Shown here: positions 11,152-23,562 of the stretch, in pieces | Layout: each line of letters opens with the position of its first letter | Numbering within the stretch: position 1 is the stretch's first letter | Assembly (NCBI RefSeq): GCF_026914185.1 | Contig: NC_070562.1 | Span: 5,580,001-5,644,000 of the forward strand | Origin: Puccinia triticina | Taxonomy: Eukaryota; Basidiomycota; Pucciniomycetes; Pucciniales; Pucciniaceae | Reading direction: 5' to 3' | DNA length: 64,000 bases | Made by a program: the position numbers and the translations under genes | Notes under the pieces: generated by a model | Databases searched by the model: none | Told to the model about the DNA's origin: nothing | Seen by the model: the letters and a program-made list of their open reading frames with translations, nothing else

Positions 11152-14100
11152 ATGGTCGGAAGAGGAGGAAAAATAAAAGAAATTCAAGAAAAAGCGATAA
11201 AAGAAACTTTGGAAAAACAGCAAATCAAAAGAGAAAAAGAAGAAGAAGATAGACTCCGGACGATCCGAGAATTTGAAGAAAATCAGAAGAGATCGTACGA
11301 ACGATTCAACCAACCCGCTCAATCCTCCTCCAGGGTAGACGTCGAAATGGCCGGACAACCGTCTGCTGAAGATTACTTTCGTCTGAAAGCCGAAATCGAT
11401 CGACTATCACTCCTGATCCCCGCTCCTACGCAACAACCTGAAGGGAATAGCGTTCTCAATAGCTTCCACAAAAAGCCCCTAGATCTTCACTTCATGCACA
11501 ACCCGAAAAAGAAACGATTGGCAAAGGGAAAGGCTAACTTCAAGGTTTGGGACCGAGAAATCAACCGAACGCTAAAATACGTGTTCGAAAACACCGATAC
11601 GTTCACTGCGATAGAGGCGAACTTCAAGTCGAGGTCCGTCAAAGACCAAGCAGCCATTGCGTGTCTCCTACGGTCGACGATTGAGACATCTCTGCTTGAT
11701 ATTGTGGACGGGACCAACTCGGACGACCCGTGGACAATCTTCACGAGTCTCAAAAGCCAATGCGATCGATCTGATTGACAACACAAACTCGACCTTATTA
11801 ACCAGTTTGCGGACTTGATGGCGAACCGATTGATCCCGGGAACTGATGTCGATCTAGCGAAATGGAGCAAGGTGTGGGCAGAAATGACCCAACTCAAGAT
11901 ATCTTTTGAGGAGATGGGTGGGCTATGCTTACAGAATAGCTTCTCGGCGCCTGCTGGGATTGATTCAAAGACGTTTGAATTCATAGTCGGCCAAAAACTC
12001 GAGACGGCGACTAACGTTTCCCTGAACGATGTCATGACAGTAATTCAAGCTGCAACAGGGAAATCTCAACAGAAATCTAGCGCAGCCATTGAAGATCAAT
12101 ACACCCCTATGGATCTAGACGCCATCAATGCCGTGCGCATGAATGCAGGCAGATATGCCCCACCCCATCGCCGGTTCCCTCCGCAACACCCGCAAAGTAA
12201 TCGTCAACCTGGGCCTCAGCACAATGGATTGCCGACATCTCAACCTAAGCCGCAACTTTCGATCGAGAAAGCAACGGCGTTCCGTGGTGTTCCTCTCAAC
12301 AGTAATCTCACGGGAAAATGGGGCGTCCAATGCCATTATTGCAAGCAAAACGGACATTGGTACAACAATTGCCGTTTATTTTGGGAGGACGTTGCGTCGG
12401 GCGTTATCCAACCTCCTCCTGATGGTCACTACGCCCCGGATTCAAATTACTTGCCCCCGGACCGCAACTTCGGCAAACACAACAGATTGCGCCAACTAGA
12501 TGTTCCGGAAGTCAGTGACGGAAAAATACTATTAGACTCTGGCGCCTCAACCCACGTGAGTGGCTCTCTTGACATGTACACATCTCGCGAAAAACTCGCC
12601 ATACCTAGGCGTATCTTGCTTGTGGTAGCTGACTGCTCCGTTGATGTCAGGTTCAAGGGGACAATATCCATCCCGACAACAAAGGGAACGGTGACGATTG
12701 AGGACGTATACTACTGCCCTGGTGTTGACGGTGTCATCCTCTCGGTCGGTCGTCTGACGGAGGTGGGATGGAAATTTAATTGTCAAGGACGATCGGCAAC
12801 GTTAACTAGCCCAACCAATGTTGTTTTCAACACGTTGTATCGCAATTTCTGCTGGTTTTTGTCACACTTACATCAGTCTTTGAAATTGAACAAAATCACC
12901 CAACGTCCGTCATTTGATCCATTCTTATGGCATCGGAGACTAGGACATGTCTCTGAGGAGGTTGTACGGAAATATCTCAATGATCATTACCCGGAAGAAG
13001 TACAAGGCAAGAAGTGGGAATCATTCTTCTGTACTCAGTGCGCAAAATCGAAGAGTATCGACAAAAAGTCCCCAGGCGGCAACTCCCTAATACCTCGCGA
13101 CAATCCGCTAGACTTACTTGTATCCGACGTGGCTGGCCCGTTCCCACACGACATGTCCGGAAAACGTTACGTGCTAACCATGAGGGATCACACCTCGACG
13201 TACATCTGGTGCGATCTGATGACAGAGAGAAGTGAAGTCCCAGCAAAGATCATGTCTTGGCTGAACCACATCAAGAATTCATTTGGTCGTTTTCCCAAAT
13301 GTATCCGATGCGATAACGCGCCTGAATACACGGCATCTTTGAAGAAGCTCTTAGTTCCCATCGGAGTAAAACTGGCACCGGTACCACCATATAGTCCCGA
13401 GCAGAACGGCGAAGCGGAGAGAGTCAACCGTACCCTCGGCGATATGGCAAGAACGATGCTACATGAGTCGCAGATGCCTCGACCTTATTGGGGCTATGCA
13501 TATCAACTCGCTGCGCATATCCACAACAGAATCCCGAACAAGAAGGTCGACTCTTGTCCGGTTACCGCGCTGTACGGAATCCCAACAGACCCAAACAACC
13601 TCTACCCCTTCGGCGCACAAGCAATCGTACATGTACCTAAGGAGAAAAGAGACAAGCTGTCCCAACGAGCAATTGAAGGACAACTTATTGGGTATCCAGC
13701 TTCAGGAGCTGGTTGGCTTATACACTCAAATCGAGACGGACGAATTATCCACTTGACTTCAGTTATCTTCCCGGAATTCCAGAATCTACCAGTCAAGAAA
13801 AAGGAACCCAAGAAGGGAGATCTAGATCTGATCCTCAATCAAATCGTGTTAAAGCTCGGCGAGGAAGAGACAGAAATGAACGCCAAAGCTGAACGCGAAG
13901 TGATATCAAACCTTCCAGTGACTCAAGATAGGCGACTACCCAATACCATCAAGGCAGCACTGGCAAATCCGGAGGCGACCAAATGGATCCAGGCAGCAAA
14001 CTACGATATAGATAAATTTTTCGAACTCGATGCGTGGGACGTCGTGGAGCCGTTCGGTGGCGTGAAACCTTTGGGTTGCCGTTGGGTATTTGTCATTAAA

Positions 14101-15447
14101 CCAGGCGAGAGAGAAGGGGACCCAGAGATATTCCGTGCTCGGTACGTCGCGAAGGGTTTTAACCAGGTGATGGGCCGGGATTGTAATGAGACATATGCAC
14201 CCACAGCTTCCCTCATTACTCTGCGCATGCTAATATCCCTGGCAATGAAGTATCATTATCCGATGGCAACCTTCGACGTCAGCTCGGCATATCTCTACAG
14301 CCCGATCGACGAAGAAGTATTTGTCCAGCCTCCTGTAGAAATCCGTCCGGAACTCAAAGGGAAGATTCTAAAACTCAAGAAAGCCATGTACGGTACGCGG
14401 CAAGCGGCGCGATGCTGGTGGCTATTCTTCAAGAGTAAAATGGAAGCTCTAGGATTCACGGTTTCAGAGCTCGAACAGTCTCTTTACACATACCGCCGAG
14501 GTGAAGACTTCATCATCATCTGGCTACATGTAGATGACGGCCTGGTAGTAGCATCTCGTGACGGATTGATGACGGAGTTGAAGGATGCGATAACTAAGGA
14601 GCTCAAGGTTAAATGGTCTGACAAAGTTACTGGCCTAGTAGGATTGAACATCAAGATTTCCGGTTGTATGGTTGAATTGGATCAAGAAAAACTAGCACAG
14701 CAGATCGTCGACGACTACCCGCGCACCATTTTCACCCAGCGTAGCACACTTCCAGACGCAGATCTCGAGTTGAATGCAGGAGAACCGGTAGACCAAACCC
14801 AATACAGATCCATCATTGGATCTCTAATGTACTTGGCAGCAGGCACTCGACCAGATCTATTGTACGGCGTCAATCTACTGGCTCGGTATTCTCAAGCCCC
14901 GTCACAATCCCACTGGAAAGCTCTTGATTTCCTAGTAGGGTACGTCAAAAGGTCGTCGTCGATGAAGCTGGTTCTGAAGGGTAAAGGCGAATCGTTGGAC
15001 TTGTGGTCGGATGCGAATTGGGGCGGCGAACATGAAAGGTCAACTTCAGGGTTTGTAATCAAACATTTGGGAGACTCAGTGGCGTGGGGTGCGAAGAGGC
15101 AAACGGTGGTAGCACTCTCGACGTGCGCGGCGGAGTATGTGGCGTTGTCGGATGGGGCTCAACATTTGGCGGGACTTTCAATGGTGCTTGAAGAACTCAA
15201 TCATACGGTAAAAATGAAGATTTTCTGCGACAATGAGGCAGCGGTATTGATTGCAGGTGATAATGCGTCCAAGAAGAAAACAAGATATCTAATTCGGGCG
15301 TTCTATTTTATTAATGATTTTGTGCGCGAAAACAACATCAGGATACAATGGACCAGCACAAAAACACAACAAGCCGACATTTTTACCAAGAAACTTGGTC
15401 CTAACAAGATGGAAGCGGCGTTGGAGAATCTAGGATTGAGGGCGTGA
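11152..15447 (+). pseudogene. Copia gag-pol polyprotein with one in-frame TGA
   Basis: A single frame runs 11152-15447 (1431 codons) with one stop, TGA at 11776-11778. Order: gag with coiled-coil start and UBN2-like region; zinc knuckle CX2CX4HX4C at 12331-12372; aspartic protease DSGAST near 12535; pre-integrase HRRLGH motif near 12930 and integrase core (SDVAGPF to the EQNGEAER glutamate) about 13110-13430; reverse transcriptase with YGTRQAARCW and the active-site HVDD at 14524-14538; RNase H with SDANWGG, SSTAAEY-like LSTCAAEY and DNEAA; end motif QADIFTKKL. The TGA lies well inside gag, upstream of the zinc knuckle, so it is not a gag-pol boundary readthrough site. The frame before and after it is the same, and Arg (CGA) fits the local context. 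All enzymatic motifs look intact. Confidence 0.93.
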
Positions 15448-15469
15448 GGTTTGCAATCTTGGGGGGGGA

Positions 15470-15799
15470 TGTTAGGAGCCGGAGGTTACCAAGATCGCAA
15501 ACCTAGGTAATCAGAGTTACACAACCTTAACCATCTCATCATCATGCATGTATTCATCGTCATAGTCTACTGCGGCTGCGACCAACTTGTATGTAGTCTA
15601 GCTCGCCGCCCGGTACCGGTTCTACTCTTACTTCACCAAGAGTTGGATCGATACTGGGCGTGCTCAGAGCTGATCGGCGACGTGTTTCTTGTCGTCAGGT
15701 GAGTAATCATACCGAGAGTTGGATCGATACCGGGCGTGCTCAGAGCTGATCGGCGACGTGTTTCTTGTCGTCAGATTCACATCCCATCAGCTTCTTATA
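15470..15799 (+). repeat. 3' LTR of Copia-1
   Basis: 330 bp, nearly identical to the 5' LTR. It follows the polypurine tract at 15461-15469 and is followed by the target duplicate AAACT. Confidence 0.93.
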
Positions 15800-15804
15800 A
15801 AACT

Positions 15805-16245
15805 GTGCTAGCTTGGCCCTACTTGGCCGGACTACCCCAAGCCGGACGCGCCTTCACCGGGTGAAGACAGACTGGCTTCGTGACACACCCGTCCCGATAA
15901 TTTGGGATGGCCCTCTAGATTGGAAAAATACTCCTATCTCCCGAACGACCGCATCGCCTTGAGCTCGAGCTCCTCTCAACAACGGGCAATTTCCCGGGTA
16001 ATTTCCCGCACCGTTGCATACACATAAATGAAAGCTAAAAACACGACCAATAGATATTGATGATGATTCGAAAGAAAAGGAATTGCGGTTAGAGTGGAAG
16101 TGATTGATGAATCAGTAAGAAAAAGGGACAATGGCTAGGATGCAAGCAATTCCATCACATATTTAATGAAACAGTTTGTCTGAAAACTTGATCAATTATG
16201 ATTGCCAGATTTCTGGTTTAGAAATTCCTCATCTCTTCATTTGTT
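15805..16245. other. Intergenic right flank of Copia-1
   Basis: No gene recognised. The first 150 bases are GC-rich with short GCCGG motifs. The remainder is AT-rich and serves as the 3' flank of the minus-strand secreted protein gene. Confidence 0.4.
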
Positions 16246-18324
16246 TCACTTCACTTTGGCCTCCAGGTATTTCATAAAGTCTTGCATTTCCTCATGAAAC
16301 TTTCTTGAGGTATGGTTGATTCTTCTCAGCTCCTTCCATCTGAGTTGTCTTTGAAGAATTTTTTCAGCCCCCTTGTATTCTGCAATCATATTGGATAGTA
16401 CATCATATTGGTTTTTGTAAAATGATTTTATGTCACATGGATGTCTCAGGAGACGGTGTTTGAAGCTGTTGTAAGTTTCTACAGATATAGATTTTGTAAA
16501 TTTTTTCATTTGACAAATACATTTAGCTACCAGAAGCATCTTGAACTTTTGCTCAAAGTACTTTGGTATACATTGTTCATCTAATGTATGTGCTATCTCC
16601 CTCCTTTCATATTTATTCAAGATATGTCTGATAACTCCTGGGGAGAATTTTCTATCAATGAAAGCCAAAATTGCACAAATATCAAAAATCAGGGGTTCTG
16701 GGTGCCAACGAGGGTACTCATGGTCAATTTCCCATTGTAAATTCAGTTCTGGGCAAAGTTTCAACAGAAGAATGATTAGATGCTTGACATCTTCCTCAAC
16801 TTTGTTTTCATTATTTGATGTTATATGAAGAAGGTCAAGGTGTTTGTTGTGCGTGCTTATCATTCCTGATGATTTATGAGTAGCTTTGAGTTGATTGCTG
16901 TATATGTTTTCAGATTTAACAGTCAAAAAGTGGAATTTGAATCTGGGGAACTTGTTGAATAGTCTATAACAATGATAACTCTGGTCAAATTTGCCACTGT
17001 AGACCTTGAAATTTATCCTATTTTTGTCACTCTGGGTGAGGGCTTGGGAATTTATGATTAGAAATAAAAGAATTGATGTCCCATGAGTATCAATATCAAC
17101 TTGAATTATTGTTTTACATTAAAACTCACCTTCAAGGAACTGGAAATCTGATAACCAAAACCAGTTTTCAGTGGGATCTGTCCCAAGAGATTCCATGTGA
17201 TAGTATGGGAGGGTCATGGATATGTTTTCATTGCTTCTAGCATATAGAGACCATAGAAGTCTATCTTCTTGAAATAGTCTTCTTATATCTTCCTTATCAC
17301 AAAATCCATACTTGAACAATAAATTAATTGTTTTAAGTAAGTAAGGCTCCGCTATGAGGTACTCTTGCTTATATCTCCAATAAATTGAATATTTATTTTT
17401 TTCCATGTCATAGTTGAAGATTTCCTTGATTTCATCCAAAAATAAAACACCATGTTTTCTCCTTGAGTTGTGTTTTGCAATAATTGGATACACACCATCA
17501 GGTAATTTTTCAAGAAATTTACCATTTGGTTGCTCTTGTGTAAGCAATTCTATCAAATGTTCCATGGTGGAAACAGTTGGATTAACTTCCAATATGTCAC
17601 AGAGCATAAGTTTCTTGAAGAGTGCTAAATACTCATGATATATTTCCAGAAATGCTCCAAATTCAGGCTCCAATTCTTGAGGAAAAATGCTGCCCTTCAG
17701 TCCCTCAAGCAATGCAAACTCTTCCAGAAAGCATTTCAACTGTTCTAAAGTTCCAGATATTTTATTTATGATTCATTGGTTAGTAATTGAAAAAAAATGA
17801 AACAGAGGCTTACCTTGCTTTTGTTGTAGTTTTCCATTCATGATATAGCCCTCTGAAAATAGTGTTCCAATCAACCTCAGAATTTTAAAAATAACAAGCG
17901 GCAGATTTCAAAATGCAAAGTGATTCCTACTAACTTGATTTATTCTCAGTGGGCCTCACTGGCCCATGGCTCAACCTGTTTTCCCAATATAACATGAGAT
18001 CTTTTGTGTTGCTGGTGTCATTGAAATCCTTGGAAATGGATCCCAATAAATCTTGTACTTCCAATGCATCATCATTGGGAAGATCTAAAGAATTGTTTGG
18101 CAAGAAGGTGGATAGGAATAGACAGACATCTAAATCAGCAAGGAAAAAAACTTTTTAAACAGCATAAAATTGGGTTTAAGAGAATAATTCTTTTATGTAC
18201 CATGAAGAGTATTTGATATTCCAACATGAACTTTCATCTCAGCTTTTGATCTGCCTGGGATCTCAATAGCACAAAAAGAAGGTGAGATGGAACATCCAAT
18301 AAAAAGCAGAACTTGGAAAAACAT
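16246..18324 (-). CDS. Large predicted secreted protein, 589 residues, five exons
   Basis: Hand-built model, minus strand: 18324-18201, 18129-17935, 17852-17814, 17744-17130, 17042-16246; all junctions phase 1. Exon 1 begins with a clear signal peptide (hydrophobic core residues 2-14, Ser/Cys-Ala cleavage region near 19). The mature protein is rich in acidic and aromatic residues, has few cysteines and is largely helical, with long Leu-rich amphipathic stretches and no transmembrane segment after the signal. I recognise no catalytic motif. Architecture and codon use match other AT-rich secreted genes in this window. It is probably a lineage-specific secreted protein of rust type; candidate effector status is inference. 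It is longer than typical small effectors. Only parts of exons 4 and 5 show as open frames on their own. Confidence 0.75.
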
Positions 18325-18600
18325 CTGATCAGGGAGAATTAGAAGTGGACTAGAAGTATTAAAATCTGTTTGAATGAGTCAGATATTTCAATTTCAGGAT
18401 CAATTTTATGCTTTTCTAAGACATTGATTCTTTCTCAGTATGAGGAAGAAAGAAATGGTTTGCACAGAGTGTTTTTTATTTGTTGATTTCACATTGAAGA
18501 TGATAGGATGACACAATAATCCAGTTTCATATCCTCAAGTTCTGCATTCTGTAAATTATACATGATGTGTAACTATGTCTTCCTGTCTGTTTTATTCATT
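18325..18600. other. Upstream region of the 589-residue secreted protein
   Basis: AT-rich spacer between the secreted gene start and the Helitron end. No motif can be supported. Confidence 0.4.
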
Positions 18601-18602
18601 TA

Positions 18603-20280
18603 CTAGGGAAATTGCGGCTGCGCCACACAAACTAAGACAGAACTCAAGCGACACTACTACTTGTGAACCGCCCCACAGGAGACACCGTAACATCACTCTA
18701 ATTGCAAACCGCGCACGCGAGACCATAAGTCAGAAACTAAATTTTATTTGTTTATGAACAGTTACAAATATGGATACAAAGGTAAAAGCGACACAAGAGG
18801 TAGCGACTCTAAGTCCAGTACAAATAGCACACAAATTTCAAGTCCACATTTACAAAACTGCATCTCTAATAACACTCACATTTACTACATATGCAAAACA
18901 CTTTTATCCCCTACAATACCAACAAGTAAGCCGGCACAACTTGTTGTGTGAGACAGGGCAACATATAGTTGCCCTTGGGAAAAAACTGGTTGAGGAAGAT
19001 AAACACCCACACAACCCAGAGTCTATCCCTGAGCTTTGTTGATCGTCATTGTAAAAGCGGGAACCACAGGGAATTGACATCACACAAATTTTGTAGCACA
19101 AACCTGATCTGGCTTGTGGATCAGAACCATCTTTGGCAGCAACACCTCTTCCCTTACTTTTGAGCCATTCATGAATTTGCACTTCAGCAAATGAGGCTGA
19201 ATCCCTTTGACCAGGAGCTGAGTTCCATTACACAGTCCGCTCCCAAGCTCCTTCAGCCAAAGAGAAGGCATTGAAAACCACAGAATTTTGTTGTTGACCA
19301 GATATTCTGGGCCTATCGTTTTGTCACAGTTGCTGAGTACTTTGTCTACGGCTTGACAAAAATCTCTTGTACTGGTAAGTGTTGCAAACAACAACACGGC
19401 TGCTGAACACGGGTGCTTGGCCTAGAGAAACTATCTCAGAATTATATACCATCACAGCCCCTGACCCAAAATCCAATAACCAGGTTGAGAAAACATTGTT
19501 GTCAACATTGGGAGAAAGTTTGTCCATGTCAGATTGATCAGAAACCAAGTGCATGTTACCGGTCAAGCTGAACCGCTTGGCCAGAGATCATAAATATGAG
19601 CCAATCAGAGACTGGCTGAACCTTGGGAAAAAATATCACCGCCACGGACCACAGGCAATGTTTGCCGGAAATCTCTGCCAAACACAAATTGTTCTCCGCC
19701 AAATGGTAGCGCACAGTCTCACAAGTGACGTAACAACCAGTCAACCATCTCAATGGCATCTATGTGAGTCATTGTAACTTCATCCCACATTAATAGTTTC
19801 AGCTCCGCTAACGTGCGACCTAAACTTGTTTGGATGTTGTAATTTGTGTGGGACTTGGAATACAAAGCTTTGAATGTGCTGTACCGCCACCGTCAAGGAC
19901 CATAGCCGCAAATCCAAGGAAGCCACTGCCATTACCGGAGCCCCAATCTTTGTAAAGTGTTGGATTACGGCATTCACTAAGTAACATTCTCCATCCCGCG
20001 GGACCAGAGACAAATTGTGGGTGTTGTAACTTGAAAAGTTGCTTAAAGATTATTCTTTGTCCCGGATTTAGTGTACTGAAATCAACAAGATGTAATTTTG
20101 TGAATGTCCGCACCCACGTGTTCAGGGCCCTGGGCATACTGCTCCCAGTACAACTGATCCACAGGGTAGAGCCCGGCGTCCTCCCAGGTCCGACCTTCCA
20201 CAGGCAATTTGTTGAGTGTACTCGCAAACAGTGCTTGTTAAATGACCCGCGCACTGGATGTGGAAAATAGTGAACAGGGG
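18603..20280 (-). pseudogene. Decayed Helitron helicase (minus strand)
   Basis: Out-of-frame fragments, read on the minus strand, give the Pif1-like helicase part of a Helitron RepHel protein in the right order. LNPGQR and SGPAGW (degraded Walker A, GKT lost) lie near 20000-20100, GGGTAHSKL near 19880, WDEVTMTHIDAIE (Walker B) near 19770, FGRDFRQTLPVV near 19660, NGTQLLV near 19220, and the FPVVPAFTMTINKAQG / QLYVALS C-terminal motifs near 18950-19080. Several frameshifts and stops are present, including one inside the AQG-TLG motif. The Rep nuclease half is not seen. CTAG at about 18603 could mark the 3' terminus, but no perfect hairpin confirms it. The element is not autonomous. Confidence 0.8.
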
Positions 20281-20742
20281 AATGATTCAGGATCTGGAGT
20301 TAAACCGGAAGTCATGTTCATCAATACCGAGAAATAGTACGTGATGCGTCAATCCAGTGGTACCAGTTGTGGCAAAAAAATGTATACACAATGTGAGGGA
20401 GTTAACCGGTTTGGAAACAAGGAAACGGAAAGGATGCTTACAATCAACCAGAAATGGTAAATGGGGTTGTTGCTGAGGTGCTTTTGAGGACTTGGGAATC
20501 ACTTTTAAAAAGCAAAAAGCAATGCTTGAGCAAAGCTACTACTTTTCCAACAAAGGGTTAGGCCGATTTTGTTGTGTGGCGTTAGCAATTTTGTGCATTT
20601 GAGTTGTTGGGTTTTCTCTTTTAGGAAAGCGCAACGGGGGTCGGAGCCGGTTACGGAAAGTCGCTTTTTGGTTATAGCAAAGATTCATGTGCTGGGTGTT
20701 GAGATACCGCTGACCCGCGCGCGTGACAAATGCAATATGGAG

Positions 20743-20832
20743 GTGAGAATTGGGAATATAAATAGGTGCGTTGCCACTGCCTTGATCAGAGCTGGCAGTG
20801 GCGACGCACCTGTTTATATTCCCAATTCCCAC
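20743..20832. repeat. Near-perfect 90-bp palindrome
   Basis: Arms of about 39 bases (GTGAGAATTGGGAATATAAA... and ...TTTATATTCCCAATTCCCAC) around a 12-base loop, with about four mismatches. No coding. It could be a small MITE or a strong hairpin. Confidence 0.75.
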
Positions 20833-20928
20833 TTTCTATTCCTAATTAATCATGAGTCGCAGTGCCCTGAGAGGTATTGACTGGCTTTGCCATGATAGTT
20901 GTCCTCTCAGGTCGTTCCTTTATATTAA

Positions 20929-21225
20929 GGCCCCGTTTGGCTGCCGCGTTATGTGTGATAAATGTGCAAATTTATCACGCGCGACCCAAAGTTCGCCCCC
21001 CGTCTCCACCAAAAACTTTGACCCCCCCGGGGTCGCGCGTGATAAATAGCACTCTTCACGTAAGCTAAACATCAGCAAGATTGAAATAAAGTTTATCCCA
21101 TTGTGCCAGCCAATTTGGCTGGGAAAGTATGCTGATGTATATCTCTCACCATGGTCATAGATTTCTTACGTGAAAAGTGCTAAAAAGCCCATTTATCACG
21201 TATAACGCGGCAGCCAAACGGGGCC
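20929..21225. mobile_element. PIF/Harbinger-like MITE with TAA target duplication
   Basis: A 297-bp element with identical 24-base terminal inverted repeats starting GGCCCCGTTTGGCTGCCGCG, flanked by TAA on both sides (20926-20928 and 21226-21228). The repeat extends imperfectly inward (GTGATAAATG). No ORF. The 3-bp TWA target duplication is typical of PIF/Harbinger-derived MITEs. Confidence 0.88.
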
Positions 21226-21228
21226 TAA

Positions 21229-22008
21229 AAATCTTTGGTTATGTTGTCAAGTACATGTTCCGCAACCCTGTAAGGGGAAATGCTGTGTGGAAAAAATACT
21301 TGTTGACGTAATTAATGATTTTTTAATTTTCAATTAACTTTGGTGCCAAGTGTTCTATGCTTAAATTTTGCTTGTGTATCTCAGTGGCACAGTGCTATTA
21401 GTAAATCAGCATAAATTTCAATGCAGATAGTTTAGGTAAAGTTTGCTAAAACAGAGAAAGGTGTAGTCAACACCCTTTAGTATTACCAATACCTATCAAA
21501 TTCAAGTCTAAAATTGTGTTTTACAATACCAGACAAAATCAGATTATCTTCTGAAATAGCCTTTGTCTCTGTGGCCTGATTTCTCAAAGCAACCATTGTC
21601 CTCATTCAGACAGATAGTCTCAATCCTTCATCTTAAAGATCCACAGATTATTTCCCATGCTTCTTTCTTCCTTTACCCCTCTCACATCCTTTTGGCTGAC
21701 ATTTGCCTTGGCCATCCAGAACACCAAGTTAAATGCTCCCCTGTTCACGCAACATGGAACCAACACCAAGAGCACTCTGCTGCAGCAGAAAAGCTTGTCT
21801 ACTTCCACATTCATACCCATGTGTTTTATATTTTACTCATTTCTACTCATTTCTATGCAACACAAAAAATTACCAAAATTCATCTGAGATGTTGATAATT
21901 ATTGTCATGCATTCATAATATCAAAAAAAAAAAAATCAATAAATTAATTATTTTCTTGGATTTAATTTTCACACAGGAATCTCTGTTGACTCAACATCAC
22001 TTGACATT
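21229..22008. other. Intergenic, no gene recognised
   Basis: AT-rich. Short plus ORFs (for example 21563-21895) lack support. An A-tract lies at 21925-21937. Confidence 0.4.
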
Positions 22009-22898
22009 GGCCCCCCCTCTGTGCGCGCCACCAGCTTCCCCTAAAATACTATTTGCACACAAGGGTGCCGTGAGGTGACAGGGTTGAGACACTCCAGCCA
22101 TCTGGAGGAATCAATCCTCTCAGTGACCGGAATAGACCAGTCACCAAGAGGCCAAATTCCTCTTGATGACCGGAATAGAATGGGCATCAAGAGGCCAAAT
22201 CCATCTCAATGACGGGAATAGACTGGTCATTAAGAGGATACATCCCTCTCAATGACCAGAATAGACCTTTCATCAAGAGGATACATCCCTCTCAATGACT
22301 GGAATAGACCGGTCATCAAGAGGATACATCCCTCTCAATGAACGGAATAGACCGGTCATCAAGAGGATACATCCCTCTCAATGAAGGGAATAGACCGGTC
22401 ATCAAGATACATCCCTCTCAATGACCGGAATAGAACGGTCATCAAGAGGATACATCCCTCTCAATGACCGTAATAGACTGGTTAGAAAGAGGATACATCT
22501 TTCTTGATGCCCAGTACAGACAGGTCATTTAGAGGTCATCAAGAGTCATGTGCTCTCTTGATGAACAGTCTATTCCAGTTATAAAGAGCATCAAGAGGGC
22601 ACATCATCACTGAGAGGGTGATGCTCTTGATGAAACACCCTCTTGATGACCGGTCTATTATGGTCATCAAGAGAGATTTATCAGAATAGACCGGTCATCA
22701 AGGGGATAAATCCCTCTTGATGACCATAATAGACCGGTCATCAAGAGGGATTTATCCTCTTGATGACCGGTCTATTCTCGTCATCAAGAGGATTGATTCC
22801 TCCAGATGGCTGGAGTGTCTCAACCCGGCCACCTCATGGCACCCCCCATGTGCAGATAGGTTTTTGGGGGGAGCTGGTGGCCTGCACGGAGGGGGGCC
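22009..22898. mobile_element. Fold-back element with 43-bp palindrome array (array A)
   Basis: An 890-bp inverted-repeat element. Its outer arms (GGCCCCCC... with CACCAGCT, GAGACACTCCAGCCATCTGG) match in reverse at both ends over about 110 bases. The centre, about 22110-22790, is an array of units near 43 bp. Each unit is a palindrome of CTCTCAATGACCGG / CCGGTCATCAAGAGG around a 5-base loop (AATAG), joined by ATACAT. In the right half the units run in reverse, so the whole element folds on itself. No ORF. No clean target duplication could be defined. Confidence 0.8.
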
Positions 22899-23555
22899 AT
22901 CAATTATCTCCCATCTTCAACCCTCCAAAGATCATCAAGGTTACCTCTTGTCAAGCCTAGACTTAGTGCAAAAATCAGAGCAGAATAGTTCTGCTATTTC
23001 TAATTCCTCCCGCTGTTTCCTTAGTGTGTGGAGAGGCTGTTGCACTTCTTTCTAGCACAACTTGTAGCCAACTTAGGTTTTGCATTACCCAGGTCCATCC
23101 TCAAAATCAAATTTCAAGACCTTCGTCTCTTTCTCTTCTTTTATTCACTTCTCTCTTTGTTTCTACTTGTATTCTTTATCCCAAGAGATCCAGTAGATCC
23201 CCCCCCCCCCCCCGCCCCCCCCATTGTTCCTTGTGCCCTGCTGTAGCTATAGAGACACAGGCACACAAAGGGAGTAGCTTTTTTTGTTACATTTCACAGC
23301 TGCACCAAAATTTCAGGGCACTTATAATTGTGAATATTCTGATTTCCCTGAAGTTTTTGGGATATGTAAGGGGTGCACAGTGGGCTTAGTAGGAAAATGC
23401 CTGCTAACTGTATGTCTAGACATTTCAGGACACATTCACCCTCTTGCCTTGAAAAAATGTATGTGAATAGGTTTCAGGTGACATCCAATAACATGTATTG
23501 GAAGTCCAGTGGTATTCCAACATACTCCCCTTGGATAACAATGCCCCCTTGTCTT
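22899..23555. other. Intergenic with poly-C tract
   Basis: No gene. A C-rich run (14 C, one G, then 8 C) lies at about 23199-23221. Sequence near 23330-23420 (TTAGTAGGAAAATG-CTGCTAACTGT) is related to the tandem repeats at 41018-41380. Confidence 0.45.
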
Positions 23556-23562
23556 CATCAGG

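Larger units (their letters stand above)
10753..15799 (+). mobile_element. Complete Ty1/Copia LTR retrotransposon
   Basis: LTRs at 10753-11082 and 15470-15799, both exactly 330 bp, begin TGTTAGGAG and end CTTATA. They are flanked by the target duplication AAACT (10748-10752 and 15800-15804). A purine tract (GGGGGGGGA) directly precedes the 3' LTR. The LTRs differ at about five positions, around 1.5 percent, so the insertion is fairly recent. The internal region carries one gag-pol frame interrupted by a single TGA. Confidence 0.95.

Noticed and set aside
11023..11358. Phe/Ser-rich minus ORF
   Set aside because: Antisense of the Lys/Glu-rich gag N-terminus.
11776..11778. TGA as programmed gag-pol readthrough in Copia-1
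   Set aside because: It lies inside gag, well before the zinc knuckle, and the frame continues unchanged. A nonsense mutation fits better.
22100..22800. CRISPR array
   Set aside because: The repeats are palindromes with repetitive, not unique, spacers, and the genome is eukaryotic with introns.
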